From Actinoplanes sichuanensis (GTDB lineage: Bacteria > Actinomycetota > Actinomycetes > Mycobacteriales > Micromonosporaceae), in contig NZ_AP028461.1 of NCBI RefSeq assembly GCF_033097365.1, positions 9,114,001 through 9,178,000 of the forward strand: a stretch of 64,000 nucleotides of DNA, given 5' to 3'. The translations under genes and the position numbers were made by a program. How positions within the stretch are numbered: the first letter of the stretch is position 1; each line of letters begins with the position of its first letter. The notes beneath the pieces were generated by a model. It did no database searches. It was not told the DNA's origin and saw only the letters and a list, made by a program, of their open reading frames with translations. Positions 1 to 8,814 of this stretch are shown here, one piece after another.

Positions 1-1032
1 TCCGGCCACGTTGGCGACGCCGAGCATGGTGGCCCGGGTGTCGGGATCCGGGAGTACGTGGGTGAGCACGGCCATGTCGACCGCGATGTAGGCGCCCCAG
101 CCGATGCCGACCAGCACCGATGCGACCAGCACCACGGGCACGACCGGGACGAACGCCATCAGCGTGGTGCCGACGGCGAGGATGACCGCACCGGCCGCGA
201 CGAAGGCCTTCCGCTTCTCCCAGCGGTCGGAGAACACTCCCCCGGCGAAGCCGAAGACGCCGGCGAACAGCACGTTCACCACGGTCACGATGAGCACCCA
301 GGTGGCCGCGTCGTCGACGCCCACCTCGTCCGACAGGTAGTAGAGCAGGTAGACCAGGACGAGGGCGTTGACCAGGTTGAGCAGGAAGCGGATCACCCAG
401 GCCCAGGCGAACTGCCCGCCCGGCCAGTGCCACTTCTGCTTCTCCGGGGCGCGGAGCGGCTGCTCCCGGTTGATGATCAGCAGGCAGGCGCCGAGAGCGG
501 GAACGGCGACGGCCACCGCGAGGTAACCGAGTGTCGTCGAACCGGCGGCGACCGCCACCGCGGTGCCGAGGATGACGCCGATGATCTGGGCGACGCCGAA
601 GAGCGCGCCGACCGTGCCTCGCTGGCCCTCCGGCACCCGGTCGCCGATCAGCGCGGCCAGCGCGGCCATCGGGCCGTTCAGGCCGACCTGCACCAGAATC
701 CAGCCGGTGACCATCAGTGGCGTGGTGTCGGCCGCGGAGAGGACGACGAGTCCGGCGACACCGATCGCGGTGCCGGCCACGAAGATCGGCCGGCGCCGGC
801 CGAGGCGGTCGGACAGCATCCCCCACAGTGGATTGGCCACCATGGACGCTGCCGCGCCCCAGGCTGTGACCAGGGCGAGCAGCGCCTCTTTACCGCCGTC
901 GCCGGCGAGGTGGGCCGCCTGCTCGGGAAGCAGGATCTGGATCGGCCCGAACCAACCGGCGGCAACGCCGATCATGGCGAGCGCGTAAGCGACCATCCAT
1001 GACCGGCGGACCGGTGTTTCAACAAGCGTCAC
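1..1032 (-). CDS. MFS transporter, 3' end beyond the window
   Basis: A drug/sugar-type major facilitator of at least 344 residues that runs off the left edge. The N-terminus reads MTLVETPVRRSW, followed by alternating hydrophobic helices. Motif A is clear between helices 2 and 3 (GMLSDRLGRRRP). The start is a GTG whose last two bases open the TGA stop of the upstream hydrolase gene (GTGA overlap), with AAAGG eight bases before it. The two genes are therefore one transcript and probably coupled. This suggests, by inference only, that the permease moves a product or substrate of the secreted hydrolase. Substrate cannot be read from the sequence. The last visible codons are A-N-V-A-G, just after a long central loop and several C-terminal helices. 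Confidence 0.85.
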   Translation of the reverse strand, partial: MTLVETPVRRSWMVAYALAMIGVAAGWFGPIQILLPEQAAHLAGDGGKEALLALVTAWGAAASMVANPLWGMLSDRLGRRRPIFVAGTAIGVAGLVVLSAADTTPLMVTGWILVQVGLNGPMAALAALIGDRVPEGQRGTVGALFGVAQIIGVILGTAVAVAAGSTTLGYLAVAVAVPALGACLLIINREQPLRAPEKQKWHWPGGQFAWAWVIRFLLNLVNALVLVYLLYYLSDEVGVDDAATWVLIVTVVNVLFAGVFGFAGGVFSDRWEKRKAFVAAGAVILAVGTTLMAFVPVVPVVLVASVLVGIGWGAYIAVDMAVLTHVLPDPDTRATMLGVANVAG

Positions 1033-3053
1033 GCACGGGACCTTTCCCACATCACCGTGTACGCCTCGGCGCCGCTGAGCAGTTGAGACTTGAGCAGCGG
1101 GCCGTCGGATCCGGCCTGGTCGATCAGGTCGGTGACCCAGTCGGCGTAGAGCCCGTACTGGGCGACGCCGTCGGTGTTGAGGTTGAAGGTGCGGGTGCCG
1201 TAGACCTGTTTGGCGACCGTGGTGCCGTTGGTCGCGGTGAACGGGTATTTGAGCGGGCTGGACGCGGCGTCCAGACGGGGTGCCGCCTGCGGGCCCAGAC
1301 CGTTCACGTCGGTGCCGACGCCGTACCCGGTGATCTTCGAGCCGTTGGCGAGCGCCCGGTGGGTGCGCCACTCGTCCAGGAAGGTCGGCGTCCCCTGGCC
1401 GTCGTCGTGGGCCGCGAAGGCGTAGCTGGCGACGAAGCCGCCGACGCCGAGCGTCCGGTTGATCAGAGCCGGGTCGGCCCAGGTGTGCACGGAGGCGACG
1501 CCCGGGTACTTCGCCTGCTCGGCCAGGTCGAGGACCGCTGACGCGGTCTTCACACCCATGTGGTCGATGTGGATGATCATGCCGCGGTTCATCATCGCTT
1601 TGATGAGGTACGTGCCGAGGTCGGTCAGTCCACGGGTGTTGCAGATCTTGCCGCTCGGGTAGACCGGGAGAACCGTACCGGCGGGCAGACCGACGCCGAG
1701 TTCGAGGAGTTTGGCGATGTCGTCGCTGACCAGGGGCTGCTCGTTGTCGGACGGGCCGGTGCAGCTGGTCGCCTGCCACCAGTGGCCGGTGGAGATCAGG
1801 TTGCCGACGTTGATCGCGGCGCCGGTGACCCCCTCGTCGAACCGGGTGCCGCCGAACGCGTTGTCGAACTTGTGCACCGGGTAGAGGCCGCTGACTCCCA
1901 GGCTCTGCAGCTCGTTCAGCCCGGCGTCGATGTCGGCGGTGGTGCACTGCGGGACGTTCTTGATCTCCCGGCAGTTGAAGATCTCGGAGTTCTCCACGCC
2001 GATCGTGACGGCGAGTTTGCCCTGGGCGGCGATGCTGCGTACCTCGGCCGGGGTCTTCGCCAGCCGGAACCAGCCCTTACCCGGACCGCCGCTGCGGGCG
2101 TCCACATAGTCCTGCATCTTCTGGAGATAGAGCGCTTGCGCTCGGATCTGGTCCATCTCGTTGCAGGAGGTGTGCTCGGGGGTGAGCTCGCAGATCACCC
2201 GGTTGGCCACCAGCAGCACGTTGAGCACACGCTGCCCGGACTTCCAGGTCCGTTCCAGGCTGCGGAAGTAGGAGGCCTCGTGCAGCAGCGTGTCGTACTG
2301 CGGCCAGTCGCCGAAGGTGGGCCAGCCGTCCTCGGCCGAGTTGATCGGGTCGGTACCGGCGATGATCGCTTCCAGCAGGGCACCCCAGCCGAGAGTGCCG
2401 TGCGAGGCGCAGCCCTTGAGGGCGACCGTGACACCACCCGGCGCGTACGCGTCCCCGCAGTGCAGTGCCCCGCCGAACGCCTCACCGGCGGTGATGTGCG
2501 CGTGCGCGTCGATCCAGCCGACCAGCTTGCCGTTGGCGTCGACCCCGGGGGCCGGGGTGCCGCTGACGCCTGTCGCGATGTCCGGGTTGGCGGCGCAGCC
2601 ACTGGCCGGGGCGAGTTTGAAGGTGGCGCTGCCGGCACCGAGCCCACCGAGGTAGGAGCCGGCCTGCTGACCGGTCGCGGTGCTGACGAACTTGTAGCTG
2701 CTGCCGTCGGTGGTGACCGTCCAGTCGGCGCGGTCGCCGTACGAGGAGCCGGCCCACACCCAGTTCATCACGCTCTGGTAGGCCGGAGCGCCGTCCTGGT
2801 CGCGGAGTGTGTACCGGCCGAGCTGGGTGGCCTCCAGCCGGAATGGCTCCGCACTGGCGACAGCGCTCTTGAAGCCGTACCCGACCGAGTCCTTCCAGAC
2901 ATAGCCGATCGAGGTCGAACCGTTGAAAGCCTGGAGGGTGACGCAAGCGCCCTCCAGGTCATAGGCGGGCGTCCAGCTCGCGGCGCTGGCAGGCGTGGGC
3001 AGCCCACCGACGAGGCCGAGCACCAAGACGCCCGCGACCAGCTTACGAGTCAC
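1029..3053 (-). CDS. Secreted metallo-dependent hydrolase (amidohydrolase / M19 dipeptidase-like)
   Basis: A 674-aa exported protein. Residues 1-24 form a signal peptide (VTRKLVAGVLVLGLVGGL then PTPASA, cleavage before ASW). Residues about 25-165 are a Ser/Thr/Gly-rich beta-type region. A metallo-hydrolase core follows, opening with W-I-D-A-H-A-H (HxH metal ligands, near 190) and carrying IIHIDHMG, SVHTWADP and GVGTDVNG in order near the C-terminus, as in membrane-dipeptidase and amidohydrolase barrels. Several Cys pairs suggest extracellular disulfides. The GTG start at 3053 was chosen because AAGGGGG lies about six bases upstream and the signal peptide begins there; a longer frame upstream lacks both. 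The exact substrate is unknown. Dipeptidase is a family guess. Confidence 0.72.
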   Translation of the reverse strand: MTRKLVAGVLVLGLVGGLPTPASAASWTPAYDLEGACVTLQAFNGSTSIGYVWKDSVGYGFKSAVASAEPFRLEATQLGRYTLRDQDGAPAYQSVMNWVWAGSSYGDRADWTVTTDGSSYKFVSTATGQQAGSYLGGLGAGSATFKLAPASGCAANPDIATGVSGTPAPGVDANGKLVGWIDAHAHITAGEAFGGALHCGDAYAPGGVTVALKGCASHGTLGWGALLEAIIAGTDPINSAEDGWPTFGDWPQYDTLLHEASYFRSLERTWKSGQRVLNVLLVANRVICELTPEHTSCNEMDQIRAQALYLQKMQDYVDARSGGPGKGWFRLAKTPAEVRSIAAQGKLAVTIGVENSEIFNCREIKNVPQCTTADIDAGLNELQSLGVSGLYPVHKFDNAFGGTRFDEGVTGAAINVGNLISTGHWWQATSCTGPSDNEQPLVSDDIAKLLELGVGLPAGTVLPVYPSGKICNTRGLTDLGTYLIKAMMNRGMIIHIDHMGVKTASAVLDLAEQAKYPGVASVHTWADPALINRTLGVGGFVASYAFAAHDDGQGTPTFLDEWRTHRALANGSKITGYGVGTDVNGLGPQAAPRLDAASSPLKYPFTATNGTTVAKQVYGTRTFNLNTDGVAQYGLYADWVTDLIDQAGSDGPLLKSQLLSGAEAYTVMWERSRA

Positions 3054-3158
3054 ACGGCACCCCCTTGGTCGATCACTTGATCCAACAAGGCGGAGTGTAG
3101 GAAGGATCACACCTTCAGGGCCAGAGGGAGACGTGAATATTTTCCCTGAGGGACGGAC

Positions 3159-3164
3159 TAGCGT
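3159..3164 (+). promoter_or_regulatory. -10 hexamer TAGCGT, leaderless mqnD
   Basis: TAGCGT matches the actinobacterial -10 pattern TAnnnT and ends exactly six bases before the GTG of mqnD. No Shine-Dalgarno sequence is present. This is the spacing expected when transcription begins on the first base of the start codon. Confidence 0.5.
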
Positions 3165-3170
3165 GAGACC

Positions 3171-3980
3171 GTGGCGCTTTCTCTCGCTGTCTCACCGTGC
3201 CCCAACGACACCTTCGTCTTCCACGCGCTCGTGCACGGTCTCATCCCCGGCGCCCCGCCGGTCGACCTGACCTTCGCCGACGTCGACGTCACCAACACGG
3301 CCGCCCTCGACGGCACGTTCGACCTGGTCAAGGTCAGTTATGCGGCGCTGCCGTGGCTGCTCGACGACTACGAGCTGCTGCACTGCGGAGGGGCGCTGGG
3401 CCGAGGCTGCGGACCGCTCGTGCTGACCAACGGCCGCACCGACCTCGACGGCGCGACGGTCGCCGTCCCCGGTGACCGCACCACGGCGTACCTTCTGTTC
3501 CGCCTGTGGGCTGCCGACCAGCGACCGGCCCGCATCGAGGTGGTCCCGTTCCACCAGATCATGCCCGGGGTCGCCGACGGCCGCTTCGACGCCGGCCTGG
3601 TCATCCACGAGGCCCGGTTCACCTACCAGCGGTACGGTTTGACCGCTCTGGTCGACCTCGGCGAGTGGTGGGAGAGCGACACCGGCCTGCCCATCCCGCT
3701 CGGCGCCATCCTGGCCAAACGCGGCACCGTCGACCCGGCCGAGGCGACCGGCTGGATCCGCGAGTCGCTGCGGTACGGCTGGCGCGACCGGTCCGCCAGC
3801 CACGACTTCATCCTCGCCAACGCGCAGGAGATGGAGCCCGCGGTGGTCCGCCAGCACATCGAGCTCTACGTCAACGAATTCACCCTGGAACTGGGCAAAG
3901 ACGGACTCGCCGCCGCCGACGCCCTGCTCGGGCGCGCGGCGGCGGCGGGTCTCACGCCTGCTGTGCCGTCGTTCCTGTGA
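3171..3980 (+). CDS. mqnD: 1,4-dihydroxy-6-naphthoate synthase (futalosine menaquinone pathway)
   Basis: A 269-aa soluble enzyme. MqnD splits cyclic dehypoxanthine futalosine to 1,4-dihydroxy-6-naphthoate in the alternative menaquinone pathway. The hallmark N-terminus SPCPNDTFVFHALV is present, followed by the periplasmic-binding-protein-like fold with DLVKVSYAALP and GCGPLVL. The later LVIHEARFTYQRYGL carries the conserved His of the family. Length is as usual (about 270-290). The GTG start follows a TAnnnT hexamer by six bases, so the mRNA is probably leaderless. No other mqn gene lies beside it; it faces the divergent secreted hydrolase and converges on a cold-shock gene. I am confident in the family assignment. 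Confidence 0.93.
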   Translation: MALSLAVSPCPNDTFVFHALVHGLIPGAPPVDLTFADVDVTNTAALDGTFDLVKVSYAALPWLLDDYELLHCGGALGRGCGPLVLTNGRTDLDGATVAVPGDRTTAYLLFRLWAADQRPARIEVVPFHQIMPGVADGRFDAGLVIHEARFTYQRYGLTALVDLGEWWESDTGLPIPLGAILAKRGTVDPAEATGWIRESLRYGWRDRSASHDFILANAQEMEPAVVRQHIELYVNEFTLELGKDGLAAADALLGRAAAAGLTPAVPSFL

Positions 3981-3998
3981 TACCTGTCTTCGCTGAAC

Positions 3999-4385
3999 CT
4001 AGATCTCGAACTCGCGGGCGACCGCGTGCACCAGCTGCGCGATCTTCAGCGAGGTCTTCTTGTCCGGGTAGCGACCTCGCTGCAGCGACGGCTGCACCGA
4101 GCTCTCCAGGACCTTGATCATGTCTTCGATCATGCTGGCCAACTCGTCCGCCGGGCGGCGGCGCAACTCGGCCAGGGACGGCGGGGCGTCCAGGAGCTTC
4201 ACACCCATGGCCTGCGCGCCCTTCCGGCTGTCGACGACGCCGAACTCGATCCGCTGCCCGGTTTTCAACTCCGTGACCCCCGCCGGCAGCGCGCCCTTGG
4301 GAAGGAAAACGTCTCCGCCCTCATCACTGGTGACGAAACCGAACCCCTTCGTAGCGTCGTACCACTTCACTCGACCCGTGGGCAC
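3999..4385 (-). CDS. Cold-shock domain protein with C-terminal extension
   Basis: A 128-aa protein starting VPTGRVKWYDATKGFGFV. Residues 1-65 are a cold-shock OB fold with RNP1 (KGFGFV) and RNP2 (DVFLP), which bind single-stranded RNA or DNA. Residues 66-128 are an extra helical, charged tail (LAELRRRPADELASMIEDMI and so on) known in a longer actinobacterial Csp subfamily but absent from classical 67-aa Csps. The GTG at 4385 follows GAGGT by six bases; a further GTG six codons upstream is possible but is not better supported. The gene converges on mqnD with an 18-base gap and is followed upstream by the HAD gene. Its cellular target is not evident. Confidence 0.88.
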   Translation of the reverse strand: MPTGRVKWYDATKGFGFVTSDEGGDVFLPKGALPAGVTELKTGQRIEFGVVDSRKGAQAMGVKLLDAPPSLAELRRRPADELASMIEDMIKVLESSVQPSLQRGRYPDKKTSLKIAQLVHAVAREFEI

Positions 4386-4431
4386 CGCTGACCTCAACTT
4401 CACTCAATGGACACAACCGCTCACGCCAAGG

Positions 4432-5064
4432 CTATCTAGCCGACGCCTCCGGCCCAACTGCAATCTCACTGAGTAACGCCGGGAACACGGTCAGATCGGA
4501 CAAGATGTACGAAGCACCGGCCGCCCGCAACTCCGACTCCGAGCACGGGCCGGTAGTCACACCGACACCCGGCACACCCGCGGTGCGGGCCGCCACCATG
4601 TCCGCTGTGTGATCACCCACATACCACCGCACACCGTGCTCCACCAGCGCGGACGCCTTGCCCTCGGCGAACAGGTCACCGGCCAGCTCGTCGGCCCGCA
4701 TGCCCAGGTGATCGAGGTGCAGGCCGGCCAGCCGGCCGAGTTTCGAGGTCACCACCACGACCCGCAGACCCGCCGCCCGCACCGCTTCGAGCGCCTCGAC
4801 CGCGCCGGGCGTGGGCACGCTGGGGGTGATCGCGAACTCCGGATAGAGCCCGCGATAGGTGGTGACCGCCGCCTCGACCTGGTCCGCCGGGAACCAGTGC
4901 CGCAGCTCGGCACGTAGTGGCGGGCCGAGCCGCGACACCGCGAGATCCGCGTCGACGAAGACGCCGGTCCGGGCGGTGAGCTCCCGATACGCCGCCCGGA
5001 TGCCCGGACGGGAGTCGATCAGGGTCATGTCCAGGTCGAAACCGACCGCCGGAGTGTCAGTCAC
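4432..5064 (-). CDS. HAD-superfamily phosphatase (phosphoglycolate phosphatase-like)
   Basis: A 210-aa soluble hydrolase. Motif I is FDLDMTLIDS (nucleophile and acid/base Asp), motif II is VVVTSKLG, and motif III/IV is YVGDHTADMVAA with its conserved Asp pair. A helical cap is inserted after motif I. This is the Gph/PGP subfamily architecture; the physiological phosphate ester cannot be inferred. The GTG start overlaps the 3' end of the upstream 68-aa gene by eight bases, so the two are probably co-transcribed and coupled. Confidence 0.86.
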   Translation of the reverse strand: MTDTPAVGFDLDMTLIDSRPGIRAAYRELTARTGVFVDADLAVSRLGPPLRAELRHWFPADQVEAAVTTYRGLYPEFAITPSVPTPGAVEALEAVRAAGLRVVVVTSKLGRLAGLHLDHLGMRADELAGDLFAEGKASALVEHGVRWYVGDHTADMVAARTAGVPGVGVTTGPCSESELRAAGASYILSDLTVFPALLSEIAVGPEASAR

Positions 5065-5263
5065 CCTGAGCGTGCGTGGCCCGGTAGGTCAGGCTCTCCA
5101 CCGGAAGGGGGAACGTCTGGTCGTCACCGAAAGGAGACGGCGCGGCGGCCCGGTCGGAGATCAGCTCGGACACGTGCATCCGGCCCTTCATGTCCACGCC
5201 ACGCGGCCCGGCGGAATTCTCGCCCGTCGACACCTGGGTACCCGGCAGCTTGGCCTTAGCCAC
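5057..5263 (-). CDS. Small conserved-looking hypothetical protein
   Basis: A 68-aa polar protein (MAKAKLPGTQVSTGENSAGP at its start) without signal peptide or membrane segment. I do not recognise a named family, although short proteins of this style sit next to HAD and helicase genes in other actinomycetes as I recall. The GTG start follows GAGGAGGA at good spacing, and the 3' end overlaps the HAD gene by eight bases, both of which argue for a real gene. It is divergent from the helicase-associated gene, sharing a 78-base intergenic region. Confidence 0.65.
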   Translation of the reverse strand: MAKAKLPGTQVSTGENSAGPRGVDMKGRMHVSELISDRAAAPSPFGDDQTFPLPVESLTYRATHAQGD

Positions 5264-5341
5264 TTTCGGTCCTCCTCAGATAGAGGTCCGGCCACGCCCG
5301 GACCCACCACCATCGTCCCATGACCGTTAGCGTTGAAGACG

Positions 5342-7708
5342 ATGGCCACCACATTCGCCGATCAACTCCGGTCGCTGCCCGACGAGGCTCTGGGCGCGCT
5401 CATACAACTGCGCCCTGATCTCGTCATCCCGGTGCCGGCTGACATCTCGGCCCTCGCCGTACGCGCACAGTCCCGCAACTCGGTCGCCCGCTGTCTGGAC
5501 GGCCTCGACGAGTTCACCCTCGTCATCCTCGACGCGGCCCGCCTCACCCGGGCCGCCGACACCGCACTGACCTCGGTCGCCGCCATCCTCGAACTGACCA
5601 CCGGCATCCCGGAGGACGAGGCCCGGCTTGCGATCGACCGGCTCCGCATCCGGTTCCTGCTGCACGGGCCGGAGGACGGGCTCCAGGTGGTCGGCGCCGT
5701 CGACGAGGTCACCTCGCCGTACCCGGCCGGACTCGGTCGCCCCGCCGACTTCCTCGACCCGCGGGCCGCCGCCCTCGTCGCCGACCGCGCCAAGCTCCGC
5801 CGCACCGTGCTCGCCGCCCCGCCGGGTGCCCGCGCGGTCCTCGACCGGCTCGCCGCCGGGCCGCCGATCGGGGCACTCACCCGCGACGCCGTCGCCGAAC
5901 CGGTCCGCTGGCTCGTAGACCAGCACGTGCTGGTCCCGGTCTCGGAGGCGGGCCGGGCCCCACGCCCGGACGGTGAGCTCGTCGAACTGCCCCGCGAGAT
6001 CGGCATGCTGCTGCGCCGCGACACCGGCCCGCTCGGCGTGCTGCGCCCGACCGCGCCCACCCCCGACGGCCCGGCCCGCACCCCGCAGGCCGCCGACTCG
6101 GCCGGCGCCGGACAGACGATGGAGGCGGTTCGGGCCACCGAGGCGATCCTGGAGTCCCTCGCCACCGAACCGGCGCCGGTGCTGCGTGCCGGCGGGCTCG
6201 GCGTCCGCGACCTCAAACGCGTCGCCAAGGCGGCCGGCGTCGACGAGGCGGGCGCCGCGCTGCTCGTCGAGATCACCTACGCGGCCGGCCTGCTCGGCGA
6301 GTCCGAGAACGGGCAGAACCAGGACAACTTCCTTCCCACCGCGGCGTACGACCTGTGGCGCGCCGCCGGAATCGCACACCGCTGGGCCGCCCTGGCCCGG
6401 GCCTGGCTCACCATGACCAGGCAGCCCGGACTCATCGGCCGCCGCGACGAACGGGATCGGCCGATCAACGCCCTCGCCCCCGACGCCGAACGAGCCGGCG
6501 CGCCACAGGCCCGCCGGGAGGCGCTCGTCGCCCTCGCCGAACTCGACCCGGGTGCCGCGCCCGCGCCCGACGCCCTGCTGGAGCTGCTCGCCTGGCAGGC
6601 GCCACGGCGGGCCCGCGGCCGGGAGACGGCACATCGGGACGCGTACGCGGGGGCGGCCCTCCTCGGGATCACCGGGCTGGGGGCGCTCACGTCGTACGCC
6701 CGCCTGCTCTTGACCGACAACGGCCCGGACGACGGTGACCCGCTCGGGGTGCATCCGGAGGACGCCCACGCCGACGCCGTGCGCGCCCTCGACCAGCTGC
6801 TGCCCGCGCCCGTCGACCACATCCTGGTGCAGGCCGACCTGACGGTGATCGTGCCCGGCCCACCCGAACCGGACCTCGCCACCGAACTCGACGTGCTCGC
6901 CGAGCCCGAGTCGGCCGGTGGTGCCAGCGTCTTCCGGGTCACCCCGGCCAGCGTGCGGCGCGCCCTGGACGTCGGCTACCAGGCCGCCGACCTGCACGCA
7001 CTGTTCCGCCGACGGTCCCGCACCCCGGTCCCGCAGACGCTGACCTACCTGATCGACGACGCCGCACGGCGGCACGGCGGTCTGCGCAGCGGCTCGGCGG
7101 GCTCCTACCTGCGCAGCGATGACGAGGCACTGCTGGCCGAGGTGGTCGCCGACCGGCGCCTCGGCACCCTCGACCTGCGGCGGATCGCGCCGACCGTGCT
7201 GGTCAGCCCGCGCCCGGTGGCGAGACTGCTCGGGGCGCTGCGCGAGAACGGATACGCACCGGTCGCCGAGGACGGCGGCGGTACCACGGTGCTGACCAGG
7301 CCGAAGGTTCGACGGGCGCCGACGCGTACGCCGCGGATCGCCGAACCGTCCAGCCCGGTCCTGACCGGTCCCCGCCTGGCCGGCGTGGTCGAGCAGCTTC
7401 GTCGCGGCGACATCGCCACCCGGGCCGCGCGGCGTGCTCCGGTGACCGTCCGGGCGGCGCACGGCCAGGCGATTCCCGGCCTGACCGCGGTGCAGCAGCA
7501 CACCCAGGCGATGGCGGTGCTACAGCAGGCGGTCCGGGACAAGGCCCGCGTCTGGGTCGGTTACGTCGACTCGCACGGCGCCACCCTGTCCCGCCTGGTC
7601 CGCCCGGTCTCCCTGTCGGCCGGCTACCTACGGGCCGAAGACGAACGAGGCGAGAGCCTGCACACCTTCGCCCTGCACCGGATCACCGCGGCGGTGACCG
7701 AAGAGTAG
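5342..7708 (+). CDS. Helicase-associated (XPB/Ssl2 N-terminal-like) protein with C-terminal WYL-like region
   Basis: A protein of about 788 aa that looks like a partner or relative of XPB helicases but has no Walker A or DEAD box. The N-terminus (FADQLRSLPDEALGALIQLR) and the long Leu/Ala-rich helical repeats fit the XPB/Ssl2 helicase-associated family of actinobacteria. The last 70 residues (VWVGYVDSHGATLSRLVRPV... then LHTFALHRI) resemble a WYL ligand-sensing fold. A central segment near 490-560 (DHILVQADLTVIVPGPP) resembles the helicase C-terminal-associated module. ATG 5342 was chosen over the in-frame TTG at 5333 because a TAGCGT hexamer lies eight bases upstream and no ribosome binding site is visible. 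The XPB helicase follows 1.1 kb downstream on the same strand. Confidence 0.75.
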   Translation: MATTFADQLRSLPDEALGALIQLRPDLVIPVPADISALAVRAQSRNSVARCLDGLDEFTLVILDAARLTRAADTALTSVAAILELTTGIPEDEARLAIDRLRIRFLLHGPEDGLQVVGAVDEVTSPYPAGLGRPADFLDPRAAALVADRAKLRRTVLAAPPGARAVLDRLAAGPPIGALTRDAVAEPVRWLVDQHVLVPVSEAGRAPRPDGELVELPREIGMLLRRDTGPLGVLRPTAPTPDGPARTPQAADSAGAGQTMEAVRATEAILESLATEPAPVLRAGGLGVRDLKRVAKAAGVDEAGAALLVEITYAAGLLGESENGQNQDNFLPTAAYDLWRAAGIAHRWAALARAWLTMTRQPGLIGRRDERDRPINALAPDAERAGAPQARREALVALAELDPGAAPAPDALLELLAWQAPRRARGRETAHRDAYAGAALLGITGLGALTSYARLLLTDNGPDDGDPLGVHPEDAHADAVRALDQLLPAPVDHILVQADLTVIVPGPPEPDLATELDVLAEPESAGGASVFRVTPASVRRALDVGYQAADLHALFRRRSRTPVPQTLTYLIDDAARRHGGLRSGSAGSYLRSDDEALLAEVVADRRLGTLDLRRIAPTVLVSPRPVARLLGALRENGYAPVAEDGGGTTVLTRPKVRRAPTRTPRIAEPSSPVLTGPRLAGVVEQLRRGDIATRAARRAPVTVRAAHGQAIPGLTAVQQHTQAMAVLQQAVRDKARVWVGYVDSHGATLSRLVRPVSLSAGYLRAEDERGESLHTFALHRITAAVTEE

Positions 7709-7727
7709 TCCCTGACCTAGCTAGCTT

Positions 7728-7771
7728 GCGACTAGCTGAACAGAGCCTATAGGCCCTGTTCAGCTAGTCGC
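7728..7771. repeat. 44-bp near-perfect palindrome
   Basis: Arms GCGACTAGCTGAACAG (7728-7743) and CTGTTCAGCTAGTCGC (7756-7771) are exact reverse complements, and the centre GCCTATAGGC (7745-7754) is itself a palindrome. Only one pair (A7744/C7755) of 22 mismatches. It lies 20 bases after the stop of the upstream gene and has no T-run, so it is either a strong factor-less terminator, a protein-binding site or an element end. It contains several CTAG tetramers, usually scarce in such DNA. Confidence 0.85.
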
Positions 7772-7824
7772 TCGCTAACCATGGGGAGGGCAGTGCCATC
7801 GCGCCTGCAGCAAATCAATACGAC

Positions 7825-8673
7825 GTGGTCACCAAACGCCTCGTCAACGCCGATCCTGACCTGTTCGGAGAGGTCTTCGGGATCGCTGTGCCGGTCGAAG
7901 CCAAGGTCGGAGCCACCGAACTCAATCTCGCGCAGATCCACGCCGACCGGCGAAACGCCGATCTGGTGCTGTCCGGAGACAATCAGGTACTTCATCTCGA
8001 GTTTCAGCGCCGGGCCGATCCCAGCATGGCGGACCGGATGCTCATCTATCGAGGCCTGCTCCGGGTCGAACCCGCCTGCGCCGGCAAGCGCATTCAGCAG
8101 CACGTCATCGTTCTGGGAGAGGGCAGATCGCCCAGCCGGATCGACGAGCCACCCGATCTCGTCTTCGCCTTCGAGACCCACTATGTCCGTGACCTCGATC
8201 CAGCGAGAGCACTCGCCCAACCGCTGACGGCTCCGTGGGCGATGTTGGCCGGCACCCTCGACCGCAAGGAGCGGGAGGCACGACTCATACAGATCCTGCG
8301 AACCGCATCATCGGTCGACTCGAAGTCCCTCTCTCGGGACCTCACCCGGATCACGCTGGCCTTTGCCGCCATCGTGATGAAACGAGAAGATATCAAGGGA
8401 GCCTTGAGGGAGGCCGGCATGACCATCGACAACAACAGCGAGCTGACGTGGGCGGATGAGCTCCACGCCGAGGGCCACGCCGAAGGCCTTATCGAAGGCC
8501 GCTTGCAGGGCGCACACGACGACGCTGTGCGTCTTCTGGTGCATCGCGGGGTCGACGAGCAACAGGCGAAGCTGATCGCTGACGCGCTCATTCGACAAGC
8601 GCCCCTCACCGCGGCCGAACGAGCCGCGTTCGACGATCCGGACGAGCTGATCGGCTTGCTGACCGAGCGGTAG
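7825..8673 (+). CDS. Rpn-like PD-(D/E)XK nuclease / transposase-like protein
   Basis: A 282-aa protein of the Rpn (recombination-promoting nuclease) type. The nuclease core shows EAKVGATELNL, then NADLVLSGDN and VLHLEFQRRADPSMADRML, which matches the D...E-x-Q/K pattern of PD-(D/E)XK enzymes. The C-terminal part is helical, with EGHAEGLIEGRLQGA, typical of Rpn relatives. Known Rpn proteins are DNA endonucleases linked to recombination and to phage defence; function here is inferred. The start is uncertain: GTG 7825 has no ribosome binding site, while GGGGAGGG lies seven bases before an in-frame ATC at 7798. Codon choice looks less GC-biased than the neighbours, suggesting acquisition. It separates two helicase genes that are usually close. 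Confidence 0.7.
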   Translation: MVTKRLVNADPDLFGEVFGIAVPVEAKVGATELNLAQIHADRRNADLVLSGDNQVLHLEFQRRADPSMADRMLIYRGLLRVEPACAGKRIQQHVIVLGEGRSPSRIDEPPDLVFAFETHYVRDLDPARALAQPLTAPWAMLAGTLDRKEREARLIQILRTASSVDSKSLSRDLTRITLAFAAIVMKREDIKGALREAGMTIDNNSELTWADELHAEGHAEGLIEGRLQGAHDDAVRLLVHRGVDEQQAKLIADALIRQAPLTAAERAAFDDPDELIGLLTER

Positions 8674-8680
8674 GGCTATT

Positions 8681-8720
8681 GCCGGGTCGTGCGCCCCCGA
8701 TTCACAGCGCACGACCCGGC
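8681..8720 (+). terminator. Hairpin after the Rpn-like gene
   Basis: Perfect 14-bp arms GCCGGGTCGTGCGC (8681-8694) and GCGCACGACCCGGC (8707-8720) around a 12-base loop, starting seven bases after the stop codon. There is no T-tract, which is common for actinobacterial terminators. Confidence 0.65.
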
Positions 8721-8814
8721 CGTAAGTACCGACGCGCGAGCGGGGCGAAAGGTTGTATACGAATTTCGTGGCACACTTGAGGGTCGTCTTTTTCGGCCTT
8801 CGGAGGGTGTACGC

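Noticed and set aside
58..1002. A plus-strand frame over the MFS gene
   Set aside because: The minus strand contains the MFS helices and motif A in an uninterrupted frame from GTG 1032.
1560..3080. A 506-codon plus-strand frame opposite the secreted hydrolase
   Set aside because: Low-complexity translation with no domain. The minus strand encodes a signal peptide and metal motifs.
5327..7501. A long open frame on the minus strand opposite the helicase-associated gene
   Set aside because: Its protein is Gln/Arg/Gly-rich with no domain, while the plus-strand frame has the family pattern and a start signal. It is a product of high G+C at third positions.
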